The position numbers and the translations under genes are program-made. This document shows, in pieces, positions 15,435 through 24,031 of a DNA stretch of 50,027 nucleotides. The stretch is from an uncultured Porphyromonadaceae bacterium (GTDB lineage Bacteria > Bacteroidota > Bacteroidia > Bacteroidales > Muribaculaceae). The stretch is taken from contig CAMEGQ010000007.1 of NCBI GenBank assembly GCA_945916235.1, forward strand, positions 1 to 50,027. The letters run 5' to 3'. Below the pieces are notes generated by a model, which was not told the DNA's origin, searched no databases, and saw only the letters and a program-made list of their open reading frames with translations. The first letter of the stretch is position 1. Every line of letters starts with the position of its first letter.

Positions 15435-17918
15435 CTATTGCGGGTCCACGTCATAATGGATTGTGAGAGCCTTCATCCGCGGATCGTTGTGCAGATTGAT
15501 ATAGATGTCGCGCAAAAGTTTCTTCACCTGAGCCATTGAAGCCCCGTCTTCTACCTTAAGCATTATCTTTCGGATGTAGAGCCCCTGAATACGGGAAATC
15601 ATCGGCTCTTCAGGTCCGAACACACGCCGTCCGAACACTGTGCGCAACTGCGATCCGTATGCCTGAGCCAATTCCAGAAGTGTCCGCGCATCCTTATGTT
15701 TCAAATAGATATAGATAATTCGTGAGAACGGCGGGTAGAAAAACTCCTGACGTTGTGCTATCTCATATTTATAAAACCCCTCATAATCATGGTTGGCTAC
15801 GAACTTGATTACAGGGTGGTCAGGCTGGTAAGTCTGTATGGCCACCACACCTTTCTGACCCTGACGGCGCCCTGCTCTGCCCGACACCTGCTCAAGCATA
15901 TTGAATGCCCTTTCGGCCGACCTGAAATCGGGGAAATTAATAACGCTGTCGGCATTCAGAACACCTACAAGCGACACTCCTCCGAAGTCGAGCCCCTTAG
16001 TCACCATCTGGGTGCCGATCAGAATTTTGGCTTTCCCTTCCGAGAAATCGTCGATAATTTTGATGTAGGAATCCTTGGCGCGTGTGCTGTCAAGGTCCAT
16101 ACGCAGCAGAGGGACATCCTTGAATACAGACTCGGCCACTTCTTCGATGCGTTCGGTACCGTATCCCAATATTTCGATAGCCGGCTCATGACATTGCGGG
16201 CACACTTTGGGAAGCGGATACACAGCCCCGCAATAGTGACACTGCAACTGGTGGAGATGACTATGATATGTCAGCGCCACGTCACACTGTTCGCAACGCG
16301 GCGACCACGCACACTGCTTGCATCGGGCCAGCGGAGCATAGCCTCGCCTGTTCTGAAAAAATATCACCTGATTTCCCTGGCCGAGTGCTTCGCGCGCATA
16401 GCGTATGGTCTGATTGGCGAATGTACCGCAGGCTTGTTTTGCCTTGTGTGCCGCTTTCATATCGATGACGGATATATGAGGCAGCTCCACATCGCCATAA
16501 CGCTGCGTTAAAGCCACATGCCCGAACTTTCCGTTAAGTGCCTTGTAATAGGTCTCGATGCTGGGTGTCGCCGAACCCAAGAGAGTCTTGGCTCCATGCA
16601 TGTGGGCAAGCACAATAGCTACATCTCGGGCATTATAGCGCGGCGCCGGGTCGAATTGCTTGAAACTTGATTCATGCTCCTCGTCGACGATTATCATCCT
16701 GAGCGATGAGAACGGGAGGAAAACCGCCGACCGGGCGCCGATCACAACGTATGGCTCACGGGTAGTCAACATCTTTTTCCAGATGTCAACGCGCTCATTA
16801 TCTGTAAACTTCGAATGGTATATCAGCACTTTATTGCCGAATACCGCCTGCAGTCGCCGTGTGAGCTGTGTGGTTAGGGCAATTTCCGGTACAAGATACA
16901 GAGTCTGTCCACCCTGACGCAGCACGTAGTCGATAAGATGTATGTAAATTTCAGTCTTGCCGCTTGAAGTGACGCCATGAAGCAGCGTTACTTCTTTTGA
17001 TTTCCACGACTGGTGGATCTCATCCAGTGCTTTTGCCTGAGCCGGTGTCAAGGCCGGAAGGGTGGCCGAAGTTGTCTCGGATAGCTTGAATCGGTTTATC
17101 TCCTTGCGGAAACTTTCGAAGACACCTTTTTGCTCTGTAGCCTTTAGTACAGCGGGGGTGACATTTCCCCTCTCCAACAATGCATCCCGGGCAATAGACC
17201 CGTCGCTCTGGCATGCTCCTGAATTCCGGAGGGCAAGATAGGCCAACAGTAGAGTTTCCTGTTTCTTCGCTCCATGCACTGCCTCGAAAGCTGACTGCGG
17301 AGCTGCCGGATCAAACAGCGGACGCACCATGGCGATTCGCTGCGGCCGATACCGCTCCACAAGTTTTTCAGAGACAATGAGTTTCCCCTCATCAATCATG
17401 CGGTTGACAGCAGCCGACACTCCTTTAATGTTGAGTTTCGATCGTATTCCGCTAAGAGTCAACCGTTTCTCGTGTTCTACAAGCTGAAAGATTCCGGTTT
17501 CCAACGCGTTGTCGCCAAATTCTTCAATCGGGAAATCCGGATTGACTTCTATGAAAGTTTCGCTTTCAAGCTTCATTCCCGCTGGCATGGCAGCTTTGTA
17601 GACATCTCCCACGGCACAGAGGTAATAGTCGGCAATCCAGTTCCAGAGTTTCAGCTGATGATTACGGACCACCGGGGTCGAATCCAATAAATCAGCGACA
17701 TCTTTTACCTTGTATCCTTCGGGAGGAAGGGCCATAGCCGAAACCACTATCGCCGTATAGAATTTCTTTAGGCCGAACGGAACTACCACACGACACCCTA
17801 CGGAGATTTTCCCGCGCAAGCTATCAGGCACCCTATATGTAAACAGAGCCTGAAGCGGAAGCGGGAGCATCACCTCGATATATTCGTCAGTTGGTGTAAC
17901 TTTAATCGTATCGGCCAT
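15435..17918 (-). CDS. priA: Primosomal protein N' (replication restart helicase PriA)
   Basis: A DNA helicase that reloads the replisome at stalled forks. 827 residues from the ATG at 17918. The N-terminal DNA-binding domain starts with IKVTPTDEYIEVMLPLPLQA. Superfamily 2 helicase motifs are clear: LLHGVTSSGKTEIYIHLI (Walker A, about residue 300), IIVDEEHESSFKQFD (DEEH), LLGSATPSIETY. The zinc-binding insert has paired cysteines in LARCKQCAWSPRCEQCD and LQCHYCGAVYPLPKVCPQC. Motifs V and VI are present in LIGTQMVTKGLDF and QVSGRAGR. The frame is open up to 17990, but a -7 box at 17939-17946 sits in that stretch, so I start at 17918. Confidence 0.96.
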   Translation of the reverse strand: MADTIKVTPTDEYIEVMLPLPLQALFTYRVPDSLRGKISVGCRVVVPFGLKKFYTAIVVSAMALPPEGYKVKDVADLLDSTPVVRNHQLKLWNWIADYYLCAVGDVYKAAMPAGMKLESETFIEVNPDFPIEEFGDNALETGIFQLVEHEKRLTLSGIRSKLNIKGVSAAVNRMIDEGKLIVSEKLVERYRPQRIAMVRPLFDPAAPQSAFEAVHGAKKQETLLLAYLALRNSGACQSDGSIARDALLERGNVTPAVLKATEQKGVFESFRKEINRFKLSETTSATLPALTPAQAKALDEIHQSWKSKEVTLLHGVTSSGKTEIYIHLIDYVLRQGGQTLYLVPEIALTTQLTRRLQAVFGNKVLIYHSKFTDNERVDIWKKMLTTREPYVVIGARSAVFLPFSSLRMIIVDEEHESSFKQFDPAPRYNARDVAIVLAHMHGAKTLLGSATPSIETYYKALNGKFGHVALTQRYGDVELPHISVIDMKAAHKAKQACGTFANQTIRYAREALGQGNQVIFFQNRRGYAPLARCKQCAWSPRCEQCDVALTYHSHLHQLQCHYCGAVYPLPKVCPQCHEPAIEILGYGTERIEEVAESVFKDVPLLRMDLDSTRAKDSYIKIIDDFSEGKAKILIGTQMVTKGLDFGGVSLVGVLNADSVINFPDFRSAERAFNMLEQVSGRAGRRQGQKGVVAIQTYQPDHPVIKFVANHDYEGFYKYEIAQRQEFFYPPFSRIIYIYLKHKDARTLLELAQAYGSQLRTVFGRRVFGPEEPMISRIQGLYIRKIMLKVEDGASMAQVKKLLRDIYINLHNDPRMKALTIHYDVDPQ

Positions 17919-17938
17919 GCAATCTGGTTTTATTATGG

Positions 17939-17946
17939 CAAAATTA
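17939..17946 (-). promoter_or_regulatory. -7 promoter element for priA
   Basis: TAATTTTG on the minus strand, 21 nt upstream of the chosen priA ATG, matches the Bacteroidetes -7 consensus. The -33 box is not obvious. It lies in the 92-bp divergent region between priA and galM. Confidence 0.45.
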
Positions 17947-18010
17947 GGAATTTTTTCGCTAAATTCGCATTGTCTTAAATCAAAAAGCAATCTTCAAATC
18001 TTTACATGAT

Positions 18011-19048
18011 ATGAAACTGACAACAGAAAAACTCCCCTCACCCATCGGCGAAGTGACATGGGTGAAAATTACAGCTGACAATGGCGCCGAAATAGTGCTT
18101 TCATCGCTTGGCGCCGGTATCGTGGCTGTAAAGCTCCCCGACGCCAATGGAAAGCTGACAGATGTAGTGCTCGGTTATCCTGATGCAGCATCCTACATCG
18201 GCGACGGCCCCTGCGCCGGCAAGACCCCAGGCCGTTATGCTAACCGCATAGCAAAGGGGCATTTCACCCTCGACGGACATGAATACACGCTCCCCATCAA
18301 TAATGGCCCTAACTCGCTTCATGGCGGTCCCGACGGATTCATGAACCGCATTTGGAATACGACAGTCGACGGCGACAACCGCGTAGTCTTCACACTCGAC
18401 AGTCCCGACGGCGATGCAGGGTATCCCGGCAATCTGAAGGCCATGACAGTCTATACAATAGGCATGGACGGATCAGTTCAGATCGATTATTACGCTACTA
18501 CTGACAAGGCTACCGTCATAAATCTGACTAATCATACCTACTTCAATCTCGACGGTCACAACACGGGAAGCTGCCTTGATCACGAACTGAAGATGGCATG
18601 CTCCAAATGGCTTCCTACTGACGACACTCTGATTCCTTCCGGCGAAATAGCATCCGTGAAAGGCACTCCGATGGATTTCATACAAGCTCACAAACTCGGA
18701 GAAAGAATTCAGGAGAAATTCGATGCCCTTATCTTTGGAAAAGGTTACGACAACTGCTGGATGGTCGATGATTGGGATGGCTCGCTCAAAGAAGTAGCCA
18801 CTCTTAAGGCTCCGAAGTCAGGAAGAAAACTGACTGTGAAGACTACTCAGCCTGCTGCCCAGGTTTATACAGGCAACTGGCTTGATGGTTGTCCTACCGG
18901 TAAAGACGGCTATACCTATAAAGACTATGATGCAGTGGCCATTGAATGCCAGGGCTGTCCCGACGCCCCCAATCATTCGAACTTCCCCTGTCAGATGCTT
19001 CTCCCCGGCCAGGAATATCACCAGACAATCAAATTTGAATTCGAATAA
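18011..19048 (+). CDS. galM: Aldose 1-epimerase (mutarotase)
   Basis: Interconverts alpha and beta anomers of galactose, glucose or related sugars. The 345-residue, cytoplasmic protein (no signal peptide) shows the family fold and active site: VVLGYPDAASYIGDG, then GKTPGRYANRIAKGHFTLDG with the substrate-binding Asn-Arg pair, LHGGPDGFMNRIWNT with the conserved His, VINLTNHTYFNLDGH with the catalytic His, and the C-terminal AVAIECQGCPDAPNH region with the catalytic Glu. Length is typical. It is a single-gene unit divergent from priA, closed by a strong terminator shared with nrdG. No sugar transporter or galactokinase gene is next to it. Confidence 0.95.
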   Translation: MKLTTEKLPSPIGEVTWVKITADNGAEIVLSSLGAGIVAVKLPDANGKLTDVVLGYPDAASYIGDGPCAGKTPGRYANRIAKGHFTLDGHEYTLPINNGPNSLHGGPDGFMNRIWNTTVDGDNRVVFTLDSPDGDAGYPGNLKAMTVYTIGMDGSVQIDYYATTDKATVINLTNHTYFNLDGHNTGSCLDHELKMACSKWLPTDDTLIPSGEIASVKGTPMDFIQAHKLGERIQEKFDALIFGKGYDNCWMVDDWDGSLKEVATLKAPKSGRKLTVKTTQPAAQVYTGNWLDGCPTGKDGYTYKDYDAVAIECQGCPDAPNHSNFPCQMLLPGQEYHQTIKFEFE

Positions 19049-19075
19049 TTCGACATTCGCACCAAAATAGAAATA

Positions 19076-19117
19076 AATCCGCCCGGCATTAACCATTCGG
19101 AAAATGCCGGGCGGATT
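19076..19117. terminator. Bidirectional terminator between galM and nrdG
   Basis: A perfect 15-bp inverted repeat (19076-19090 with 19103-19117) with a 12-nt loop. It is flanked by A-rich DNA on the left and a T-containing tail on the right, and it separates converging genes. Confidence 0.85.
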
Positions 19118-19136
19118 ATTCTTTCATACCGGAAGG

Positions 19137-19646
19137 CTATAGCATGTCGGCGGGGTCAGTCCATTCTACGATTTGACCTATTGTCAGTGATGAAGCAACA
19201 TCTACAAGCCGCTGATTTGTAGATCCGCGGAATGGGACCTTCAACGATTTCAGAGCTATTTTGAACGGTCCGTCGACCACTACCTCTATCATCGGAAGTA
19301 TAGGTCTCATTGATTCCATTTTCAGCAGCTCCTCGAAAAGAAATCCGGTATAGAGCCATATTTTATATCCCTTCTCATTAAGAATTTTGACCAGTGGGAG
19401 AATCTTTGCGGCTGAATACACCGGATCTCCACCTGTAAGGGTTACGTTAAATCCGTTTTCCTCCACAACATCTAAGATTTCTTCCACTGACATGGCTTTG
19501 CCGCCTGCAAAATCCCACGACTGAGGATTGTGACATTCGGGGCATTGATGATTGCAGCCGGCCAGATAGATAGATGTGCGTAATCCCGGACCATCTACCG
19601 ATGTGCCCGGGATTATATCGAGAATTTGTAATTTGTTATCCTTCAT
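19137..19646 (-). CDS. nrdG: Anaerobic ribonucleotide reductase-activating protein
   Basis: A radical-SAM enzyme that installs the glycyl radical on NrdD under anaerobic conditions. 169 residues. The 4Fe-4S ligands Cys31, Cys35 and Cys38 form the C-x3-C-x2-C motif in YLAGCNHQCPECHNPQSWDF. The SAM-binding segment VTLTGGDPVYSA and the start ILDIIPGTSVDGPGLRTSIY are typical. It lies 37 nt downstream of nrdD, the usual operon order, so enzyme and activase are made together. Confidence 0.96.
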   Translation of the reverse strand: MKDNKLQILDIIPGTSVDGPGLRTSIYLAGCNHQCPECHNPQSWDFAGGKAMSVEEILDVVEENGFNVTLTGGDPVYSAAKILPLVKILNEKGYKIWLYTGFLFEELLKMESMRPILPMIEVVVDGPFKIALKSLKVPFRGSTNQRLVDVASSLTIGQIVEWTDPADML

Positions 19647-19683
19647 AGAGATGAAGATGCGGTGGCTATGCGCTATACCATGA

Positions 19684-21891
19684 TTATTTGTGAACTACGC
19701 GATCGGAGAGCTCGGCCAGTTTTGCAGAATTCCAGCGGTCGGTCGTTCCAACGAGGTAGCCGGTGATACGCTGCAGTTTGTCGATATTGTGGCTGCCGCA
19801 GTTGGGACAGGTCTCGAGTGAATCCTGCGCATCTTCGTAACCGCAATCCATGCAGCGGTTGCGATTATGGTTCACCGAGCAGTAGCCTATGTTGTTGGCA
19901 TCCATCAGGTCTACAATGTCTGCGATAGCTTGAGGATTGTGGGTGGCATCACCGTCGATTTCAACATAGAAGATGTGACCGCCGCGAGACAACTCGTGAT
20001 ACGGGCCCTCCACCCCGGCGTTATGGCGTGGTGAGCAATGGTAGTAGACGGGCACGTGGTTGGAATTGGTGTAGTAAATCTTATCGGTAACTCCGGGAAT
20101 TTCACCGAAGCTCTTGCGATCCTTGGCAGTAAACTTGCCCGACAGCCCTTCGGCCGGGGTGGCAAGCACGGAGAAGTTATGGCCGTAGCGTTCCGAGAAT
20201 TCGTTTGCCTTTGAGCGCATGTGACCGACGATGCGGAGTCCGAGTTTCTGGGCTTCTTCCGATTCGCCGTGATGCTTGCCGACGAGAGCTATCAGACATT
20301 CGGCCAGACCGATAAAGCCGATACCGAGGGTTCCTTGGTTTATCACACTTTCCACCGTATCTGTGGGTTTAAGATTCTCGGCGCCGTTCCACAGACGCGA
20401 CATAAGCAACGGGAACTGCTTTGCGAGCGCTGTTTTCTGGAATTCGTAGCGGTTATTTAGCTGACGGGCTGTGATCTCCAGAAGTTCGTCCAGACGAGTG
20501 AAGAAGCGCTCGATGCGTTCAGCTTTGTCGACGATAGGCATACATTCGAGAGCGAGGCGTACGATGTTTATCGTTGAGAAACTGAGATTACCTCGTCCGA
20601 TGGAGGTCTTTACGCCATAACGGTTTTCAAATACTCGGGTACGGCATCCCATAGTAGCAACTTCGTATTTGTAGCGTTCGGGATCGTTGGCGTCCCAAAG
20701 TTCATGCCGGTTGAATGTAGCATCAAGATTGACGAAGTTGGGGAAGAATCGGCGTGCGGTCACCTTGCATGCCAGACGGTAAAGGTCATAGTTCCGGTCT
20801 TCCGGGAGATAATTTACCCCTTTCTTCTTTTTCCAGATCTGAATGGGGAAAATAGCGGTTGCGCCATTGCCCACGCCTTCATAAGTGGAATGGAGCAGTT
20901 CGCGGATTACACATCGCCCTTCGGCCGATACGTCAGTACCGTAATTGATTGAACTGAATACCACCTGGTTGCCGCCGCGTGAATGGATAGTGTTCATGTT
21001 GTGGATGAACGCTTCCATCGACTGATGAACGCGGCTGACAGTCTGGTTGATGGCATGCTGTATGGCTCGTTCGCGACCCTGAAGTCCGTCGACAGGCTTC
21101 TTGACATAGTCTTCGAGCGGAGCATTGTACACGTCAGAAAGGTCCAGCCCCATCATCTCTTCTACTTTTTTAAGCTCTTCGATAAACGATGAGCGCACGA
21201 AGGGGGCAAGATAGAAGTCGAAAGCCGGGATGGCCTGACCGCCATGCATCTCATTCTGTGCGGTCTCCAGCGAAATGCAGGCGATGATGCTTGCTGTCTC
21301 AATACGTTTTGCAGGACGTGACTCTCCATGGCCAGCTATGAAGCCGTTGCGGAGAATCCTGTCGAGAGGATGCTGAACGCATGTGAGCGATTTCGTGGGA
21401 TAATAGTCTTTGTCGTGAATATGAAGATACCCGTGACGTACGGCTTCGCGGGCTTCTGCGTCGAGCAGGTAATCGTCGACGAAGGGCTTGGTTGTCTCAG
21501 AAGCAAACTTCATCATCATACCGGCAGGCGAGTCGGTATTCATGTTGGCGTTTTCACGCGTCACATCGTTATTCTTCGTCTCGATAATTTCAAGGAAGAT
21601 GTCGCGGGTTTTAGCACGGCGCGCTATACTTCGCTGATCGCGGTATGCGATGTAGCGTTTGGCCACTTCCTTTCGGGGCGATTTCATCAGTTCTACTTCC
21701 ACGCGATCCTGAATCTCCTCGACCGACATCTGCTCTTTACCGGTGATGCCGATGCGGTCGGTGATTTTTTGAATCAGGGCTTCGTCTTCCCCAAGCGGGG
21801 TCTGAAGCATGGCCTTGCGGATGGCAGCCTTAATTTTCTCTTCGTTGTATCCAACGACACGGCCATCGCGTTTTAGAACTGTCTGTATCAT
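19684..21891 (-). CDS. nrdD: Anaerobic ribonucleoside-triphosphate reductase
   Basis: Class III glycyl-radical reductase that makes dNTPs without oxygen. 735 residues, a usual length. An N-terminal ATP-cone (about residues 1-95, KRDGRVVGYNEEKIKAAIRK) binds allosteric nucleotides. The catalytic barrel follows, with EFSERYGHNFSVLATPAEGL. The C-terminal zinc site has CMDCGYEDAQDSLETCPNCG (two CxxC pairs). The radical site is RITGYLVGTTDRWN, with Gly711 as the likely radical residue by alignment to the C-terminal end of the family. Its promoter is at 22014-22045 and nrdG follows. The presence of class III NRDs agrees with an obligately anaerobic gut lifestyle. Confidence 0.97.
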   Translation of the reverse strand: MIQTVLKRDGRVVGYNEEKIKAAIRKAMLQTPLGEDEALIQKITDRIGITGKEQMSVEEIQDRVEVELMKSPRKEVAKRYIAYRDQRSIARRAKTRDIFLEIIETKNNDVTRENANMNTDSPAGMMMKFASETTKPFVDDYLLDAEAREAVRHGYLHIHDKDYYPTKSLTCVQHPLDRILRNGFIAGHGESRPAKRIETASIIACISLETAQNEMHGGQAIPAFDFYLAPFVRSSFIEELKKVEEMMGLDLSDVYNAPLEDYVKKPVDGLQGRERAIQHAINQTVSRVHQSMEAFIHNMNTIHSRGGNQVVFSSINYGTDVSAEGRCVIRELLHSTYEGVGNGATAIFPIQIWKKKKGVNYLPEDRNYDLYRLACKVTARRFFPNFVNLDATFNRHELWDANDPERYKYEVATMGCRTRVFENRYGVKTSIGRGNLSFSTINIVRLALECMPIVDKAERIERFFTRLDELLEITARQLNNRYEFQKTALAKQFPLLMSRLWNGAENLKPTDTVESVINQGTLGIGFIGLAECLIALVGKHHGESEEAQKLGLRIVGHMRSKANEFSERYGHNFSVLATPAEGLSGKFTAKDRKSFGEIPGVTDKIYYTNSNHVPVYYHCSPRHNAGVEGPYHELSRGGHIFYVEIDGDATHNPQAIADIVDLMDANNIGYCSVNHNRNRCMDCGYEDAQDSLETCPNCGSHNIDKLQRITGYLVGTTDRWNSAKLAELSDRVVHK

Positions 21892-22275
21892 TCGTGAAAG
21901 GAGTACGGATTGTTGTTTCGTATTTGGTAAAATGTAAGGCGCTCGCGATTGCGGTTAATCAGGCATAAACTTAGATGAAAAATGCCATAAGGTTTGCTGT
22001 TCGCAAGTGGATGCAAAGTTAAAAACGAACAGCGATGCGTGCAAATTTTTCAATTAAAAAATTTTCAAAATTTTTCGTTTGGGATAACTTTCTCAAGTGC
22101 TGAAAATTCTAATTGATTGTGTTTCAAGGTATAGCCTCGCCGGATTGGATGACTTTTCAAATTTGTTGCCGGGCAGATATTTCTAAAAGTGGTAAGGTTT
22201 GGTTGAATTCGGCAGTTAAACTGAAAATATTATTGCATCTTGCTCACCGATAAACGATAAGCAAGTTTACTTAAA
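21892..22275. other. Intergenic region between the eptA-like gene and nrdD
   Basis: 384 bp, strongly AT-rich, without a plausible gene on either strand. It holds the nrdD promoter (22014-22045), a perfect 9-bp-arm palindrome at 22057-22075, and, near the eptA-like stop, a weak 6-bp-stem hairpin (22238-22264) that could end that transcript. I see no tRNA, riboswitch consensus, or repeat element in the rest. An NrdR-type box was looked for and not recognised. Confidence 0.6.
22014..22045 (-). promoter_or_regulatory. nrdD promoter (Bacteroidetes consensus)
   Basis: On the minus strand TTTG (22045-22042) and TAACTTTG (22021-22014) are exact -33 and -7 boxes separated by 20 bp. Transcription would start near 22007, leaving a leader of about 115 nt before the nrdD ATG. 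Confidence 0.8.
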
Positions 22276-23976
22276 TCATTTGCTCAACAGAGTGGAAAGT
22301 TTTTCAAAATCCAAATCTTTCAGGCCAGATTTTTCCAAGGGTACACCTTGATTGAGATCCGTTACGTAAAGAGGCTTACCGTAATTGTAACTCTCATCCA
22401 CCAGCGACGATTCAGGACGGAACAAGGGCGATTTTACGCCTGCCATCTGCAAAGCAGTGTGGAATAATGCTGTTTGGGGAGCCATTGGTTTGGTACGATT
22501 AGTTTTAATTGCTGTGACAAATTCCGGATGCAGGGATTGCAACTCGTCGCTCATCCAAGCCAGCGATGCCACATGAAGTTGGTAATATGTGGGGTTGGGA
22601 GACGCGTGAAGGAATCGATTGCGTCGGTCATCAAATATATCCTCGCCATGGTCGGAGCTGTAGACAAGTCCTGCTGCTACATCTGCTCCGTCAAGCACGC
22701 CGATAATGCCATCAAGCACATGGTCGGTATAGCGGATAGTATTGTCATAGCCATTAATCAGACACGGACGATTGCCCGAATTAGCATCTACCATATTGTC
22801 TGGCGAGAAGTATGATTCGGATTGCGGGTAACGGTCGCGATATAGGAAATGAGATCCATAGGTATGCATGACAATAAACTGTTTCCGATGAATCGTGTCG
22901 GCTACGGCCTGGCGCAACCAATCCACCATTTCATGGTCGAAGGGGTGTGGCTTTCTGGAGAAATCAGCATATCTTATGTCGTCGGCTTCATTGCCGAAAA
23001 ATTCGGTATAGGAATGGTTGGGAGCCTGATTAGAGAAAAAGCGGGTATAGAATCCGGCTTCCTTCATGGCTGTAAGTATACTTTTGTAATACTGAATAGA
23101 ATCAAAGGTTTCGGCTGACGCGCAACTCATCATCATCGGAACACTCTTATGAGTGGTATTTGACTGAGAAATCGCCTTGGGGAAGAATGTAAGCCCTGAG
23201 CGTCGTGAGAGCCGAGGATTCGTTGGACGTTCATAGCCGGCAAGTTGCCAGTTGATGGCGCGTGCGGTCTCCCCTATTACCATCACATAGATTTCGGGAA
23301 GCGAATCGGGGCGCTCTGAAACTGCCTTATATGTGAAATCTTTGGATGTCTCGGGGTAATGGCGTGTCTGATTCGTGCGATTAATGGCTTCCCCCAGATT
23401 GCAAACCACATTCAGAGGGAACAGCTCGCGGTAGAATCGGCCGCCTGAGCGGGAGAATTCAGCCGCTATAGTAGCAATGATGCCGACAAGCATCACATAC
23501 ACACCATCCCTCATGACCTTATTTCGCTGTGAGCCTGAAAGCCGTTTCTTTTTACAGGTCATCACAATAGCCCATATCAGCGGGGGCAAATATAGAAGTA
23601 CTACTGTAAGGATTGCATAGAAAAGATTGCCTAACAGCTCGTTAACTTCTTCCACATTGGTCGTGACAACGTTCAGGAACATGTCCACGGCTATAATTGC
23701 TTCACCGAATAGATAACTCAGAACCAACTGAAATGCTGCGAAAATCATCCAGGGCAAAGCGCAAAGAACGGCCACTCCGGTTTTACGCGTCCATGACAGC
23801 ACGCAGAGATAGAATCCCGCAGGAGCTATGATGTTTGCGATTTTCCAGAGCCATGAAGTCGACTCCGTAATATCCAGTACAACATTCGGCACAATCAGCA
23901 CTACCAGAGTCCACATCAACAGAGCCAGAGGTGAACCGAAAATTTGCAGAAGTAAATATTTAATTGAATGTTTCAA
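22276..23976 (-). CDS. Phosphoethanolamine transferase, EptA/sulfatase-fold family
   Basis: An inner-membrane enzyme that transfers phosphoethanolamine, probably to lipid A or another surface glycan. 566 residues. Four or five TM helices fill about residues 15-175, followed by a periplasmic alkaline-phosphatase-like domain. Metal and catalytic residues can be picked out: Glu236 in VIGETARA, the nucleophile Thr274 or Thr275 in QSNTTHKSVPM, and Asp442/His443 in SSDHGEDI, plus His457. The best start is a TTG at 23976 (KHSIKYLLLQIF follows). No ATG occurs between the preceding in-frame stop and this TTG, and the next Met is residue 21. Last gene of the proS-GT2-OMP group, 55 nt after the barrel gene. 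The acceptor substrate cannot be told from sequence. Confidence 0.88.
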   Translation of the reverse strand: MKHSIKYLLLQIFGSPLALLMWTLVVLIVPNVVLDITESTSWLWKIANIIAPAGFYLCVLSWTRKTGVAVLCALPWMIFAAFQLVLSYLFGEAIIAVDMFLNVVTTNVEEVNELLGNLFYAILTVVLLYLPPLIWAIVMTCKKKRLSGSQRNKVMRDGVYVMLVGIIATIAAEFSRSGGRFYRELFPLNVVCNLGEAINRTNQTRHYPETSKDFTYKAVSERPDSLPEIYVMVIGETARAINWQLAGYERPTNPRLSRRSGLTFFPKAISQSNTTHKSVPMMMSCASAETFDSIQYYKSILTAMKEAGFYTRFFSNQAPNHSYTEFFGNEADDIRYADFSRKPHPFDHEMVDWLRQAVADTIHRKQFIVMHTYGSHFLYRDRYPQSESYFSPDNMVDANSGNRPCLINGYDNTIRYTDHVLDGIIGVLDGADVAAGLVYSSDHGEDIFDDRRNRFLHASPNPTYYQLHVASLAWMSDELQSLHPEFVTAIKTNRTKPMAPQTALFHTALQMAGVKSPLFRPESSLVDESYNYGKPLYVTDLNQGVPLEKSGLKDLDFEKLSTLLSK

Positions 23977-24031
23977 AGTTTGCAGCTTATTGGTTTTGAT
24001 TCAAATGATTGACTGCTGTAAAAACAATGGT

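Noticed and set aside
15753-16511. 252-codon open frame on the plus strand inside priA
   Set aside because: Antisense shadow of the PriA helicase and zinc regions.
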